Of a DNA stretch of 64,000 bases, positions 45,591 to 57,906 are shown one piece after another (position 1 is the stretch's first letter; each line of letters starts with the position of its first letter). The stretch spans positions 34,179,521 to 34,243,520 of the forward strand of contig OX291544.1 of NCBI GenBank assembly GCA_946406115.1, in the 5' to 3' direction. Below the pieces are notes generated by a model that saw nothing but the letters and a program-made list of their open reading frames with translations, made no database searches and was not told the origin of the DNA. The DNA is from Apoda limacodes. Its lineage: Eukaryota > Arthropoda > Insecta > Lepidoptera > Limacodidae. A program made the translations under genes and the position numbers.

Positions 45591-46602
45591 AATGGCAACA
45601 TTTCACCGCTTCGAACCACATTTTGTTCGAAAGTTGTTTCGATTGATAGTTAGAATATAGCAAACGAGAAAATGATGTCGAAGTTCGAAATTTTCAGTCG
45701 ACATGGTGTATTATAGATAATCTCTAATTCGAAATTATCTCGGATGAAATGAGAATTAGATCCAGGAGGGGCACACACACGCTCTTTGGCCAAGTCATAG
45801 CGTAATAACTACTAATAGTGAGGTAACTAGTGTCTAGACAGGGCAACTATTAGGTGCGATGCGGTCCAGGGCGTGGAATCTACACCCCTATTTCGCAGGC
45901 GACCGCTCCGACCAACCAGTGCGCCAGGTACTGTCAAGTAGCGTGTCACGTGTCATTATCGCTTATTAAATTCAACAATTGTTGCGAATAGGATGAGAAT
46001 AGGTGGGACCTAAATAAAACCGCCACAAACATATACGAGTATTTATGTAAAATAAAGTCTCCCGGTCTGTCCGTTTATTGTATGTTGGTACGCAATTACT
46101 ATTATACAAATTTATTTCCGAAGAACGTTGAGACAAAGAAAATATAATATTACTAGGTAGTTTAGAGATATACTATTGGTACCTACCTCATAAATGATTA
46201 TTTAGTGTTTCTTTGTGTTACTGTTTGTCTTAATACTAATAGCTAGATGGCGCTGTTACGATAATTTAAGAAGGTAAATGGCTCGGGCCTGCGGCTTGAG
46301 AGTTCCCACGGAAATTAAACCTTCCACGGCCGATACCTTTAAGCACTTTCCGAAGAAGCAATGCTTAGGCCTAAAAAGGAATTGTTGACATCTTGTTGAC
46401 AAAATAACAAATGTTTTAACTCATAGTTATCTTATGTATTATGCTACTCAGGACATTCTGCAACATATAATGATTAGTTGACAGATAATGCCTTTTGCGT
46501 ATTCAAAATCTTAACGCATTACATTTGGTGCGCGCTTTGAATTTGAATTGTACAGAATTTGATAGGAATAATTTTCCAGAAGACCTTAGTGACGAATAAG
46601 AC

Positions 46603-48904
46603 ATGGAGAGGGAGCGGAGAGCATTGCCCATCAAATGCAACATGGAGAGAGAGCGGAGAGCATTTTCCATCAAATGCAACATGAAGAGGGAACGGAGAGC
46701 ATTGTCCATTAAATGCAACATAGAGAGAGAGCGGACGGCATTGTCCATCAAATGCAACATGAAGAGGGAACGGAGAGCATTGTCCATTAAATGCAACATA
46801 GAGAGAGAGCGGACGGCATTGTCCATCAAATGCAACATGGAGAGGGAGCGGAGAGCATTGTCCATCAAATGCAACATGGAAAGGGAGCAGAGAGCATTGT
46901 CCATCAAATGCAACATGGAGAGGGAGCGGAGAGCATTGTCCATCAAATGCAACATGGAAAGGAAGCGGAGAGCATTGTCCATCAAATGCAACATAGAGAG
47001 AGAGCGGAGAGCATTACCCATCGAATGCAACATGGAGAGAGAGCGGAGATCATTGTCCATCAAGTGCAACATAGAGAGAGAGCGGAGAGCATTACCCATC
47101 GAATGCAACATGGAGAGAGAGCGGAGAGCATTGTCCATCAAATGCAACATGAAGAGGGAGCGGAGAGCATTGTCCATCAAATGCAACATGAAGAGGGAGC
47201 GGAGAGCATTATCAATCAAATGCAACATAGAGAGAGAGCGGAGAGCATTACCCATCAAATGCAACATGGAGAGAGAGCGGAGAGCATTGTCCATCAAATG
47301 CAACATGGAAAGGGAGCGAAAAGCATTGTCCATCAAATGCAACATGGAAAGGGAGCGGAGAGCATTACCCATCAAATGCAACATGGAGAGAGAGTGGAGA
47401 GCATTGTCCATCAAATGCAACATGGAGAGGTAGCGGAGAGCATTGTCTATCGAATGCAACATAGAGAGAGAGCGGAGAGCATTACCCATCGAATGCAACA
47501 TGGAGAGAGAGCGGAGATCATTGTCCATCAAATGCAACATAGAGAGAGAGCGGAGAGCATTACCCATCGAATGCAACATGGAGAGAGAGCGAAGATCATT
47601 GTCCATCAAATGCAACATAGAGAGAGAGCGGAGAGCATTACCCATCGAATGCAACATGGAGAGAGAGCGGAGAGCATTACCCATCGAATGCAACATGGAG
47701 AGAGAGCGGAGAGCATTGTCCATCAAATGCAACATGAAGAGGGAGCGGAGAGCATTATCAATCAAATGCAACATAGAGAGAGAGCGGAGAGCATTGTCCA
47801 TCAAATGCAACATGGGGAGGGAGCGGAGAGCATTGTCCATCAAATGCAACATGGAAAGGGAGCGGAGAGCATTACCCATAAATGCAACATGGAGAGAGAG
47901 CGGAGAGCATTGTCCATCAAATGCAACATGAAGAGGGAGCGGAGAGCATTATCAATCAAATGCAACATAGAGAGAGAGCGGAGAGCATTACCCATCAAAT
48001 GCAACATGGAGAGAGAGCGGAGAGCATTGTCCATCAAATGCAACATGGAGAGGGAGCGGAGAGCATTGTCCATCAAATGCAACATGAAGAGGGAGCGGAG
48101 AGCATTGTCCATCAAATGCAACATGAAGAGGGAGCGGAGAGCATTATCAATCAAATGCAACATAGAGAGAGAGCGGAGAGCATTACCCATCAAATGCAAC
48201 ATGGAGAGAGAGCGGAGAGCATTGTCCATCAAATGCAACATGGAAAGGGAGCGAAAAGCATTGTCCATCAAATGCAACATGGAAAGGGAGCGGAGAGCAT
48301 TACCCATCAAATGCAACATGGAGAGAGAGTGGAGAGCATTGTCCATCAAATGCAACATGGAGAGGTAGCGGAGAGCATTGTCCATCGAATGCAACATAGA
48401 GAGAGAGCGGAGAGCATTACCCATCGAATGCAACATGGAGAGAGAGCGGAGATCATTGTCCATCAAATGCAACATAGAGAGAGAGAGCGGAGAGCATTAC
48501 CCATCGAATGCAACATGGAGAGAGAGCGAAGATCATTGTCCATCAAATGCAACATAGAGAGAGAGCGGAGAGCATTACCCATCGAATGCAACATGGAGAG
48601 AGAGCGGAGAGCATTACCCATCGAATGCAACATGGAGAGAGAGCGGAGAGCATTGTCCATCAAATGCAACATGAAGAGGGAGCGGAGAGCATTATCAATC
48701 AAATGCAACATAGAGAGAGAGCGGAGAGCATTACCCATCAAATGCAACATGGAGAGAGAGCGGAGAGCATTGTCCATCAAATGCAACATGGAGAGGGAGC
48801 GGAGAGCATTGTCCATCAAATGCAACATGGAAAGGGAGCGGAGATCATTGTCCATCAAATGCAACATGGAGAGAGAGCGGAGAGCATTGTCCATCAAATG
48901 CAAC
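46603..48904 (+). repeat. Minisatellite: 59 tandem copies of a 39-bp (13-codon) unit
   Basis: The unit runs ATGGAGAGAGAGCGGAGAGC then ATTGTCCATCAAATGCAAC, encoding MERERRALSIKCN. The 2302 bp equal 59 units plus 1 bp; a 1-bp loss near 47878 and a 2-bp gain near 48480 account for the difference. Variants alternate (I/M start, GAGAGG/AAGAGG/GAAAGG, CCCATCGAA/TCCATCAAA). Because 39 is divisible by three, several frames stay open for hundreds of codons: MQHGERAESIVHQ in another plus frame and MLHLMDNALRSLS on the minus strand. I see no evidence that any is a real gene. Confidence 0.97.
47142..48702. repeat. Higher-order duplication within the 39-bp array
   Basis: Classified by their variants, the 16 units at 47142-47765 recur in the same order at 48077-48702, offset by 24 units, with one substitution in unit 8 and a 2-bp gain. 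A rare GAGTGGAGAG variant (47393, 48328) and a TAG-creating variant (GAGAGGTAGCGG) mark both copies. Confidence 0.85.
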
Positions 48905-49205
48905 ATGCTGACTCGTAGGTTTGCACGGTGTACTTCTCAGGTAAAAGTAACTTTATTTAAAGCTTACTGTCGGTCCTTTTACTCGTGCAGCCTGTGGGTC
49001 AAGAACACACAAAAAACCTGCAATGCTCTTCGTATTCAATATAACAATGGGTTCCGGGTGTTGTTGGGAGGCCTCGTTACTGCAGTGCCGCGTCGCAAAC
49101 TGATAACTTTCATGCCATCCTACGAAAAAGAGTCGCGTTTCTGATGTACCGGATGCACCACCACTATTATAAAAATACCTACCTACTGCAAGCACTGGGT
49201 TGAAC

Positions 49206-50610
49206 TACATGTAAAAACTGCAATCCCTAGTGTTTCAGTAGGACTATCTATATATTCACAGCATATATAGATATTCTAAATATAATAAAGAGATTACTAA
49301 CATAAAATTTACCGAAGTGCACGGCAGGCCTAACAAAGGTTGCTTTACCGAAGTGCACGGTAGTCTTGTTCTTATTCAGTCACTAAGCTGATCGCTCCGT
49401 ACTGGTACATTCTTTCAGATGTACTAGTACAGTATTCTAGTACTATTAGTTCAGTAGTACACTATGTAGTACGAATGAGCTTAAACATGTCAATTTTCAT
49501 ATCAGTCTGTATAATCCTATTACAAGACTCGATTAGCGAACAAGACAGCATCGTACGTAGGTATTTTGCTTCTTATTTTTTAGTTTCCAACCAAAATGAT
49601 AAAAACAAACCTTAGTATGACTTCGGTGTCTGTCTGTGTGTCCCAGGAGTATTTAATATTAATCTCGGTAAAAAGTAAAAGTGTATAAAAATGTGGATTC
49701 GATTCGATATACGTGTGGAGCCTTTAGTTTGAAATCCTTGTTAAGGGTAAATAAGTTAACCATACAAAGTTAATTTGCCATAACTTTCGCAGTTCCCTAC
49801 ATTTAACTTTGTAGTAACGTTTTTAGTGTCATTAGTATTTTCTGAGCCAAATGTTACTTCATTTATGTCTAAACCTAACACATAAAAAGTAAAAATCTTT
49901 AAAAAAAGGCCCAAACGTACTAGGTTCCGCCACCAAAGCACTTATCAATCAACTATGACATTATTTATTGATTTATTTAAGCACATATATTTTATGCAGT
50001 AACTTGAGTGACAGACAACTAATAAGTGTCAAGCGACAAGTATCAATGAACTATGAAACATTACTGACTGAATTAATTCAGGTACTAGATTCACTTGTAC
50101 TGTTCTTTCGTAAAATAGATTTTATATTCTGGACTTTAAAGTTGTAATTAATACAAAGCGCGAAACGCTTAAGCCTTTTATTTCCTAGATTTCGCGGTCA
50201 TAGTTCGGACGCGCATCCCGCTTTCACTCATGCGTCCATCGTAAAACAACTGAGATAGAAGTAAATTCATTCCAGCGCTGTGGCCGAACGATTTCGCTTA
50301 GCATTTGTTTTATTCTCTCTCTTCCATAGTTTGTTCCTTTGCTGTCGCACATGTCCGAATAGAACGAGACCGATTACGCTAAGGGAATAGTTTATTTTGG
50401 TACAGTACCGGGAATTAATACCTTTTCATTCATCATTCATGTACTACACAAGACTAGTGCATGGAAGGGCCAACAGAGGTTTATTCATGCCTTTTATGCA
50501 TTTGAGATTGCAAGAAAAAAACTGATTTTGAAGTTTAAATTTTAAGGGTGAATGTTATGTAATATAAGTTTTTAAATTTTTAGCGTATCATTACTAATTT
50601 AAAAAATTAA
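49206..50610. other. No gene recognised
   Basis: AT-rich sequence. A short phrase, TTTACCGAAGTGCACGG, occurs twice (about 49308 and 49346). No frame shows a recognisable domain. Confidence 0.5.
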
Positions 50611-51600
50611 ACGTAATTAAACGCGTCGTTCTTTGGCAAAAGAACTTTTTCCGACGTTTCGGCTGGGTACAGCTGGTGTACAGCTTTGGTCACGGGCAGA
50701 CTGGCGGTGCGCGGCGTCTTCGGCTTCTAGTGGAGGAGTCCTGTTTAACTACCCTTACGTCGTCTTTATACTTGTCATAATCACTACACACAACACTAGT
50801 ATTTTCCTATGACTGGATTACATGCAGGTGAAAGTTTGTATCCATCCTCACTATTGAAGTTCTTAAGCTTATTTATTTCAATCGCTTTGCGTATTAATCT
50901 ACGGTTATATCGGCGATCGGTGGACAAATCCTTAGGCTGGTGGGGCTTAATTCAGTAGTTGAAAATTGAGGTACCTAATCAGATGTTCTGCTACAGCTGT
51001 TCTATCTGCTATAGTTGCCGTCTGGCAAGCCTTCGCAGCGGTAATATTTTTTTTTACCCTGTCCGCAATTGTGCGTATGGTCTGGCCAATGTTAGAACTG
51101 CCGCAGCTGCAGTCAATTTTGTAGACACCTGGTGTTTGGTACGGGATTACGTCCTTTGGCGTGCGCACCTACTGTTAAATTTTGGAGAACGGAACATATA
51201 CACTCTTAATGGAGAATTTATTCAAAAGCGATCCAATTTTATCCGTTATTCCTTTGATATAGGGCATGAACTCTGGCTGTATGCTAACCTCTGGATTCTT
51301 CGTACGAGTGTTACGGCGACCTGAACTTCTTCAAAGTTAAAATCAATTTTTTTTTTATTATAAATTAGGATTTTAAAAACACTTTTGAATCGTCAAAGTT
51401 ATTAAATACTATTTTTCGTCTACTCTTTTTGTACCCGTTTCTCTTGAGTGCATATCTAAATGTTCAGGGTCACAAAGGTGACGTGGTGAGGTGGTGATGA
51501 GCTCGGTTAGTGAGAGACTTACCCGTGACCAAGGCTGGTGTAACCCAGCCGAAACGTCGGGAAAAAGGTATTTTGCCCAATAAAAACGAGTTTAATCCTA
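50611..51600 (-). mobile_element. Penelope-like element, truncated, with inverted terminal segments
   Basis: The coding remnant lies at 51335-50845. The segment at 50611-50700 (CCGACGTTTCGGCTGGGTAC, AGCTTTGGTCACGGG) is inversely repeated at 51521-51600 (CCCGTGACCAAGGCTGG, CCCAGCCGAAACGTCGGG). This is the terminal-repeat motif I associate with lepidopteran Penelope elements. Inverted instead of direct flanking copies are a known PLE configuration. Confidence 0.8.
50845..51335 (-). pseudogene. Penelope RT C-terminus with GIY-YIG endonuclease domain
   Basis: Minus frame: RRNTRTKNPEVSIQPEFMPY, IKGITDKIGSLLNKFSIKSV, then VRTPKDVIPYQTPGVYKIDC, CGSSNIGQTIRTIADRVKKN, TAVAEHLI and, after a shift, RRLIRKAIEINKLKNFNSED. 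GVYKI and IGQT are the two strands of the GIY-YIG fold (here VYK and NIG), with the conserved Arg in RTIADR. The RT core is missing. A stop and at least one shift make it inactive. Confidence 0.85.
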
Positions 51601-53810
51601 TTTTTTTTTAAATTATAAATGTTATGTCTGTGCGTCCATCTGTTTGTCGAATATAAGGGTTCTGTAGTCACACTGTAAAAATGGATATCGTTGTGTCCAT
51701 CCGATTTTTCATTTGTCAATTTTATGAAAATCAAATTTGTTTAAAAGGGCAACTAAAAATATATTTTTATTAACAAATACATAAACCGAGTTCAAATCCA
51801 CAAAACATTCAGCTACATGTTTTATTTGCCTTGAAGTCGATTGCTTTTACCTATCATTGTTTGTCATTATTTTTAGTAACCGATTTCTGTCAATAAGTCT
51901 GCTTTAGGGGCTTGTTTTTTACATCTAAGTGGATTTGAAGTCGGATTATGTTTTTGTTATAAAAAATGTTTATTATTAATCTTTGATGCGAAGTAAGATT
52001 AAATATAAAAGTAGATAATAGTAGGACGGCAGCAGGCCACTGGTAGGTACATTTGAGTAATGGATTATCGGGACTTGGAATTACAATAAAAAACAAACAT
52101 AAGGGACGGTGCACTGAGCGAGCGGAAGGTGCCACGCACGCGCCCGATTTCATCCGGCGACTTTTTTATGACAACAGTGCGGAAGTTATGTTTCAAGGGC
52201 ATTACGCACAGATCATTAAGTTACATTCTCGTCGACTAAGTGAAAGGACAACTATATTTATTACTGTACGCTTTGACAACCCTGATTCGCGGCAACTTTT
52301 GAAATATAATGCCCTCGCGCCGTTGCGGCTTACACAGAAATGGACTCTATGTTGATAAGTTAAAACATAATTTTCATATTTGAGTTTTTGAGAAGTTTTT
52401 AGGTAGGGTCTTTACATGAGAGAATTATGTGGTGGAAAGTTGTACAGTCATTATTTTATGACGTCTTCATCGGGCTCAAATCCCCTCCCCCCCACTTCGT
52501 GGCCCGCACTTATCACCCCACGAGCGATCGGTCACGCTGCAACCCTCGTTAACTATTACTCAGATTGGAGTAGTTCACAAGTAAAATGTGCTACTGTTAG
52601 TTTTTAAAATGTTAATGACAACAAGTTATAGAATTATCTCAAATATGAATTGTATGTTTCTGTGTGTTTATGTGTGGCTCTAAAATAATTGGTGTAATTC
52701 AGCCGAGAGAGTATTGAGCAGAGCTCACAAGTGTCATATGCCGGTTTTCAACACACTTAAAGGACAGTAAATACGTATATTAGTGCTAAAATATTGTAAA
52801 GAGTTAATATTGGAATCTAATAGTTTTGATATGTTTTTACTGAACCCGTTCCATTTATCTTTTCAAAAAGTTTATAGGAATAATTTCTTGTTGCTAAAAA
52901 AAAACTATTTGGTAAAAGGTATTTTCTTATTCTTAATAGCGTAATGGACACTTAAAAGAAGCTGAAAACAGTGCATGCTGCGCTTTATGACCAAGTGTGT
53001 TTAAAATAGTCCATTGTGTTTAAATGGTGGTAAGAAGAAATTTATTAACCAGAGTCTATTTAGAAGCCTATGGCCGAAGGCTTTAATGACTCGAGATTGT
53101 GATTTCCGTACCGCCCGTGTTACACACAACATTTTTCATCTCATTTGCGAGTAAATAAACTTACTGAAACACAATCAACTCAAACAATATGATTATTATA
53201 ATATGTTGACAGCAGGTGTAGAAAATAATACAACGGAAGATACATACTTTTGTATATTTCCGGAGATGTTAACTGTATTTCGGCTTTCTGGAGACTCTTA
53301 TAGTTATACAATCACTGCTTAAATACCAATCTAATTGCCTTTATTTCCGGTAGTTCCGTGGCGGAACTAGTGACACTTTAATTCCCAATAGTTCCCCGGA
53401 ACAAAGCATCAATTAAATACTAATATTTTACAATCCTAGTAGTTCCGAGCATTCTCGTACATAATATCACATAATCGAAAAATTAAATAAATTTATATTA
53501 TTTATTTAGTTACTTATTCGATACATGAACTAAACAAATACCATATAGTACAGTCAAATTAGATATCTACATTTTAAGGCTAAAAAAACATTAATTGGTA
53601 GAGTTATGAATTTTGGTGTAGTTGTTCATTAAGACCTCCCATTGAACGTACTAAAAGTCCCCATCGATAGCTGTTGAGCTCGCGCCGCCATCTTTGAAAA
53701 AAGATACCCTTTTTTAGTTTTTTGCTTACATCTCGGCAATTATTGCTGATACGGAAAAAATGTGTAATTAGAAACTAGAGATTATTAAATATCCTATAAA
53801 AAAGCTCATA
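51601..53810. other. No gene recognised
   Basis: Mostly AT-rich. 52080-52175 is briefly GC-richer. Around 53330-53450 the words AGTTCCG and GGAACTA/GGAACAA recur, possibly a decayed palindromic repeat. I found no domain-bearing frame. Confidence 0.45.
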
Positions 53811-56600
53811 CATAAATAAATAAAATAAATAAATAAATTCTTTATTGGATCAAAACAATCATGGCAATAATTGGCGACCTGGTTCCTAAACTAGCGCGAG
53901 CTGTGTGTCGAAACCAGTTCCTTCCTTATAACACTATTCTCTTTTACAAATTACTGTAAAATAATTATATAACATGAATATATAACATTTAAAACATTAA
54001 TTATTAAACTTATGAAGTTATGATGCGCAATAAAAAGTTAAGTAAAAAAATTGTAGTTGCATATATATAAACAAATAAATAAATAATATATAAATAAATA
54101 AATAATTTAGTGTGTGTGTGTGTGTGCTTTAGTTTGTGATTTATGTGTCTATCTAGCATTAAAAAGTATTAAATCTTTAGTGCTATCGTATTTAAATTGA
54201 GTTAGCCAGTCCATAATTGTACTTTTTACTTTGTTGTTACTGAAAGATTTGATTTTGACTTTTTATTGATTTTTCTGTAAAGTATGGGTGCAATATAGCT
54301 GTAATGACGCTTCGCAAAAGCGTTGTACTATTTGGGCAATGGATATATTTCTCTTCTTTTATTTGAGGCAGGCAAGTTAGGAACTGTGAAGCGGTGATAA
54401 CTACGAATGCTTTGGTAAATAAACAATTTCCGTACTGATAGCACCTCGGTCTTTTCATAAAGCATTATGGTAGGATATTTAAAAGGTAAATGAAGAAGCA
54501 CCTTCAGTACGGTCCGCTGTGCTTTTTCCAATTCTGTCATGTGAGTTTTATATGCACCTCCCCATGAGAGTATGCCATAGTTAATTATTCACTGGCATAA
54601 TGCCTTGTAAATTTTAATTAAAAAACATTTGTCGGTAAAATAACGTAAACTTTTAAAAATAAAAATTAGCTTGCGAACTCTGCTGGCAACTGATGATATC
54701 TGCAGAAACCATTGTAATCTATCATCTATTATGACTCCTAGATACTTTATGTTGATTGTTCTATCCAAGTTAGGGGGCATCTACAGTTATTACGACTACC
54801 GCTTCTATTACATGGAAAAGTGTGGATGCACAAATCGAAGTTTGCCTCTCGACTGTTTGCGTAAGTCTTTGTTATTTGTTTCTAAGTACTTACTGAGCTG
54901 TTTGTTCATAACTTTCTCAAATTTTTTTGAAAGTATGCTGAGAAGGCATATTGGCCTATAGTTACTTACCATTGTTTTGTCGCCAGATTTATGGATAGGA
55001 CACACAATGGCGTCTTTAAAGATTCTAGGGAATATTCCTGAGTCCAAACTTAAATTGCATAGATGAGCTAATGGGGGTGACAAAATATCACAATGTGCTT
55101 TAATAACATTTGTACTTCTGTATCTGACCCACATGCACTGTTGCTTTTAAAACTCAAGATTATACTTTTCACTTCATATGGATCAGTTGGAAGGAATGAC
55201 ATAGATTTTAATGGTCCTTTAATAAGCCGTTCTTTGTTGGCTAATGCGGACTCATCTTTTTTAAATTTATTTAGGGTAGCTTGTGCCAAGTCACTACCAA
55301 TAGAAGTGAAGTACTTGTTAACTTTATTTAATGAGTTTTTTGGAATGTCTTTACTACTGATAAGTTCTGAGGAACTCACTGTTTTTTTATTAAGGTTACA
55401 CACTTCTTTTATGATCTTCCAGGTGCCTTTTATGTTATTACTGTTTTTTTCAAACTGCTCCTTATAATACTGTTGTTTTGCGCATTTTAGCAGTTTGTTA
55501 CATGTATGTCTGTACTAAATATAGTAGACTTTAAGTTCTTCTTCATTAAAAGCACTTTTTACTCGTCGGTGTAGTTTGTCTCTCTTGCGTATATACTCAA
55601 CTAAACCTATAGTCATCCACGGTTTGAGGGGTTTTTTTTCTATTAGCAATAGTAGAAGTACTGGTATTACTTTCTATACATATTTGAATTTTTTTAACAA
55701 AATTTATTGCAGCCTCTTCAACGTTGTCAAGACTGTAGTAGTCTGTCCACTCAGTTAATTTAAGCGCTTTTCCTATATTTTTCATGTTATAAGTAGTTTT
55801 TTATAATATTGCTATTTCTAATAGTAAGATTTGAGTTATGAACCCATAGTAAGATAGGAGAGTGGTCGGATATTGGACCAAATACTACACTTTTTACAAA
55901 GGAGTTTGTCTTGATTGCAATGTGATCTAAGCAACTATTAAGTCGAGTTGGGATATTAACGCCGTGTTTAAGGCCGTAAAAAGACAATAAGTTATAATAA
56001 TCGCCCGTACTTCACGTCAATAGATTTTGCGAGATATCCAGATTGACGTCCCCTGCAAATATAATGTCTTATGTTTTGACTTTAGAAAGTATCTCATTTT
56101 AAAAGTTTAAATATCTGGAAGGGTTTTTGAAACACTGTGGCCTATATGTGCTGATAAAAGTAAATTTGTTGTCTTTATTTAATACAAGGTAGTTGCCATC
56201 GTCAGTATTAGGTTCCTTCGAACTTATGATATTGAGACGCTTATGTGTATAACACCGTCATTCTGGTTAAAAGAATTTTTGAGCTAAAGGACTGATAATT
56301 ATTAATAGAGGGAATAAGGGAGTCTTTATGTATCCAACACTCCGTCAATACCAAAACATCTACTTCGACATCCAACTTGGTAAGGAAGTGAAAAAGTCGA
56401 AATTTTTATGAACCCTTCTAATGTTTACGGTCATGGCATAGAAGTTATTTTGAGCGTTGGTTACGTTTAGGTATAGTCTAGAATTAGCTGGATCATCCCC
56501 ACGTATACAAAGAATAATTGCTGTGCTATCTATTTCTTCTCCAATTGTATTAAACACGACATAGTTTGAGGATTTCAATGTATAATTCTATGTTTTTGCT
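53811..56600 (-). pseudogene. Jockey-superfamily LINE ORF2 with 3' end, minus strand
   Basis: From right to left: endonuclease start (NFYAMTVNIRRVHKNFDFF near 56450), TFISTYRPQCFK, IIFAGDVNLDISQN near 56060 and VVFGPISDHSPILL at 55870. The linker has LNKVNKYFTSIGSDLAQATL, then RT fingers DGVNYRPI-type VSNYRPICLLSILSKKFEKV (55134-54808). The frame then jumps to INIKYLGVIIDDRLQWFLQI, so the palm with FADD is deleted near 54800. The C-terminus is INYGILSWGGAYKTHMTELE, KAQRTVLKVLLHLPFKYPTI. The 3' end carries CAATAAAGAATTTATTTATT and an ATAA tail at 53811-53841. A TG microsatellite sits at 54111-54127. Dead copy. Confidence 0.85.
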
Positions 56601-57603
56601 TTTTACGAACTGATAGAGAGTGATCGAACTTAAACAAGATTTTAGTGATGTAAAAATAAACTCATTTCCTTCATAACAATGTCCAGCATTCCGACTAGGA
56701 AGCCTCTTAAAAAACATTATTACTTAAACCTTACTTAAGTCTTGTACAAAAGTAGGTATGTAATTATACTAACTAGCAAATAAGAGTAAAAGTATTCAAA
56801 GTTCATAAACAATATTATTCGGCAATTGATTTTACAACATAAGAGTATTATTTTATTGTCTAAACGAGAACATTTCATATGAAGTAAGTATAAAAATATT
56901 AAACATCTTTACGAGTAATAACTCATTATAATGTAAATTATAGTTTTAGCTAGGAGAAACAAGTATTTTTTTTTGTATATGGATTTGTAAAAACCTTTTG
57001 TGTAATTGTATACTATGTCGCTCGTTGTTATTAATAAGTTGTAGAAATGTACAAAAATATTTTGAATATATTGTGATTATTATTTGACACTTTATTAAAA
57101 TATATATTTGTATTATAGTAACATAAAAGAAACACTTCCAAAATATAAAAGTAATCATCGAGCAGAAGTTAAGAATTATAGTAGCATAGTTAATAGATCT
57201 TGCATGTAGACACCAGTATTTTATTTTGTACGTATATTTGTATATGTGTTTGTTAAAAAAATATATGTGAATATAACATAGTATCGTTTGTATTAAGTTA
57301 CATGTGTAAAAAGTATTTGAATAAGTTATGTTATTAAGTTTTGAGATGCATGAAACATTTAAGGAGAAAAAAATTTATAATACATAATGTTAGACAGTAA
57401 AGTCACAAAAAGTAAAAATAGATATAAAAATTGATTTGAAAATTTAAAATTTAAAAATTTTGCTGCCGATATACCGTTCGTTATATGTTAACTCCAAAAT
57501 AGTTCAAATATATTTTATAGATAGAAAGAGAGAGAGAGTGAGATGAGAGGGTGAGAAAGAGAGAAAAAGGGAGAGGAGGAAATAGGAAAATGCATTATGT
57601 GAC
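56601..57603. other. AT-rich stretch, no gene; GA-rich run near the end
   Basis: No domain-bearing frame. A purine-rich GAGA-type tract occupies 57520-57592, immediately before the repeat A tail. Confidence 0.5.
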
Positions 57604-57906
57604 ATGATGATAACGATATTTGACGCTTCACATGGTGCGCTCTCCCTATGCTATATAAAAACAAAAAAAAAAAAAAATGACATGTTTGACTTTGTTTTTA
57701 GTAGCTTACTAACCTATTTTTATAACCTAATAAGTGTTTCGGTACATATTGTATTATCTTTAGCTAATTATCAAGGTATTGTATAATTACTTTAAATAGA
57801 ACTTCTTGCCAGCTCTTTTTGGCAGAAATTAACATTGTTTACATTGTATTGACGATTTAAAAGTTTTCTTGGTAACCTATTTGAATAAATATTGTTTGAT
57901 TTGATT
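57604..57906 (+). repeat. Repeat A 3' end, 5'-truncated copy
   Basis: It runs from TGACGCTTCACATGGTGCGC through CATGTTTGACTTTGTTTTTA and CCAGCTCTTTTTGGCAGAAA to (TTTGA)n, colinear with 45290-45590. The abrupt 5' edge and tandem tail fit target-primed insertion of a truncated retroposon. Confidence 0.8.

Larger units (their letters stand above)
46570..49205 (+). pseudogene. CR1-like LINE RT segment expanded by an internal minisatellite
   Basis: Left of the array the frame reads FPEDLSDE-stop-D and then enters MERERRAL at 46603. Right of it the last unit continues without break into MLTRRFARCTSQVKVTLFKA, YCRSFYSCSLWVKN, CNALRIQYNNGFRVLL and, after a shift, DNFHAILRKRVAFLMYRM. From memory of CR1-like RTs, a thumb region with an acidic stretch, then M-x-R-E-R-R-A-L-x-x-x-x-N, then M-L-x-R-R-F-A-R-C is normal, with the E-R-R-A-L segment present once. 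The RT frame is thus interrupted by 58 extra in-frame copies. RT motifs before 46570 are absent. Confidence 0.8.

Noticed and set aside
46603..48904. CRISPR-like or centromeric array
   Set aside because: Units are directly contiguous without unique spacers, and the unit is part of a LINE coding sequence.
46503..49144. Genes encoding 458-525 aa repetitive proteins
   Set aside because: The frames exist because a 39-bp unit keeps all frames in register; RT sequence flanks the array and frames on both strands are equally long.
49306..49366. Duplicated TTTACCGAAGTGCACGG phrase
   Set aside because: Two short copies 38 bp apart with no further structure; probably a trivial local duplication.
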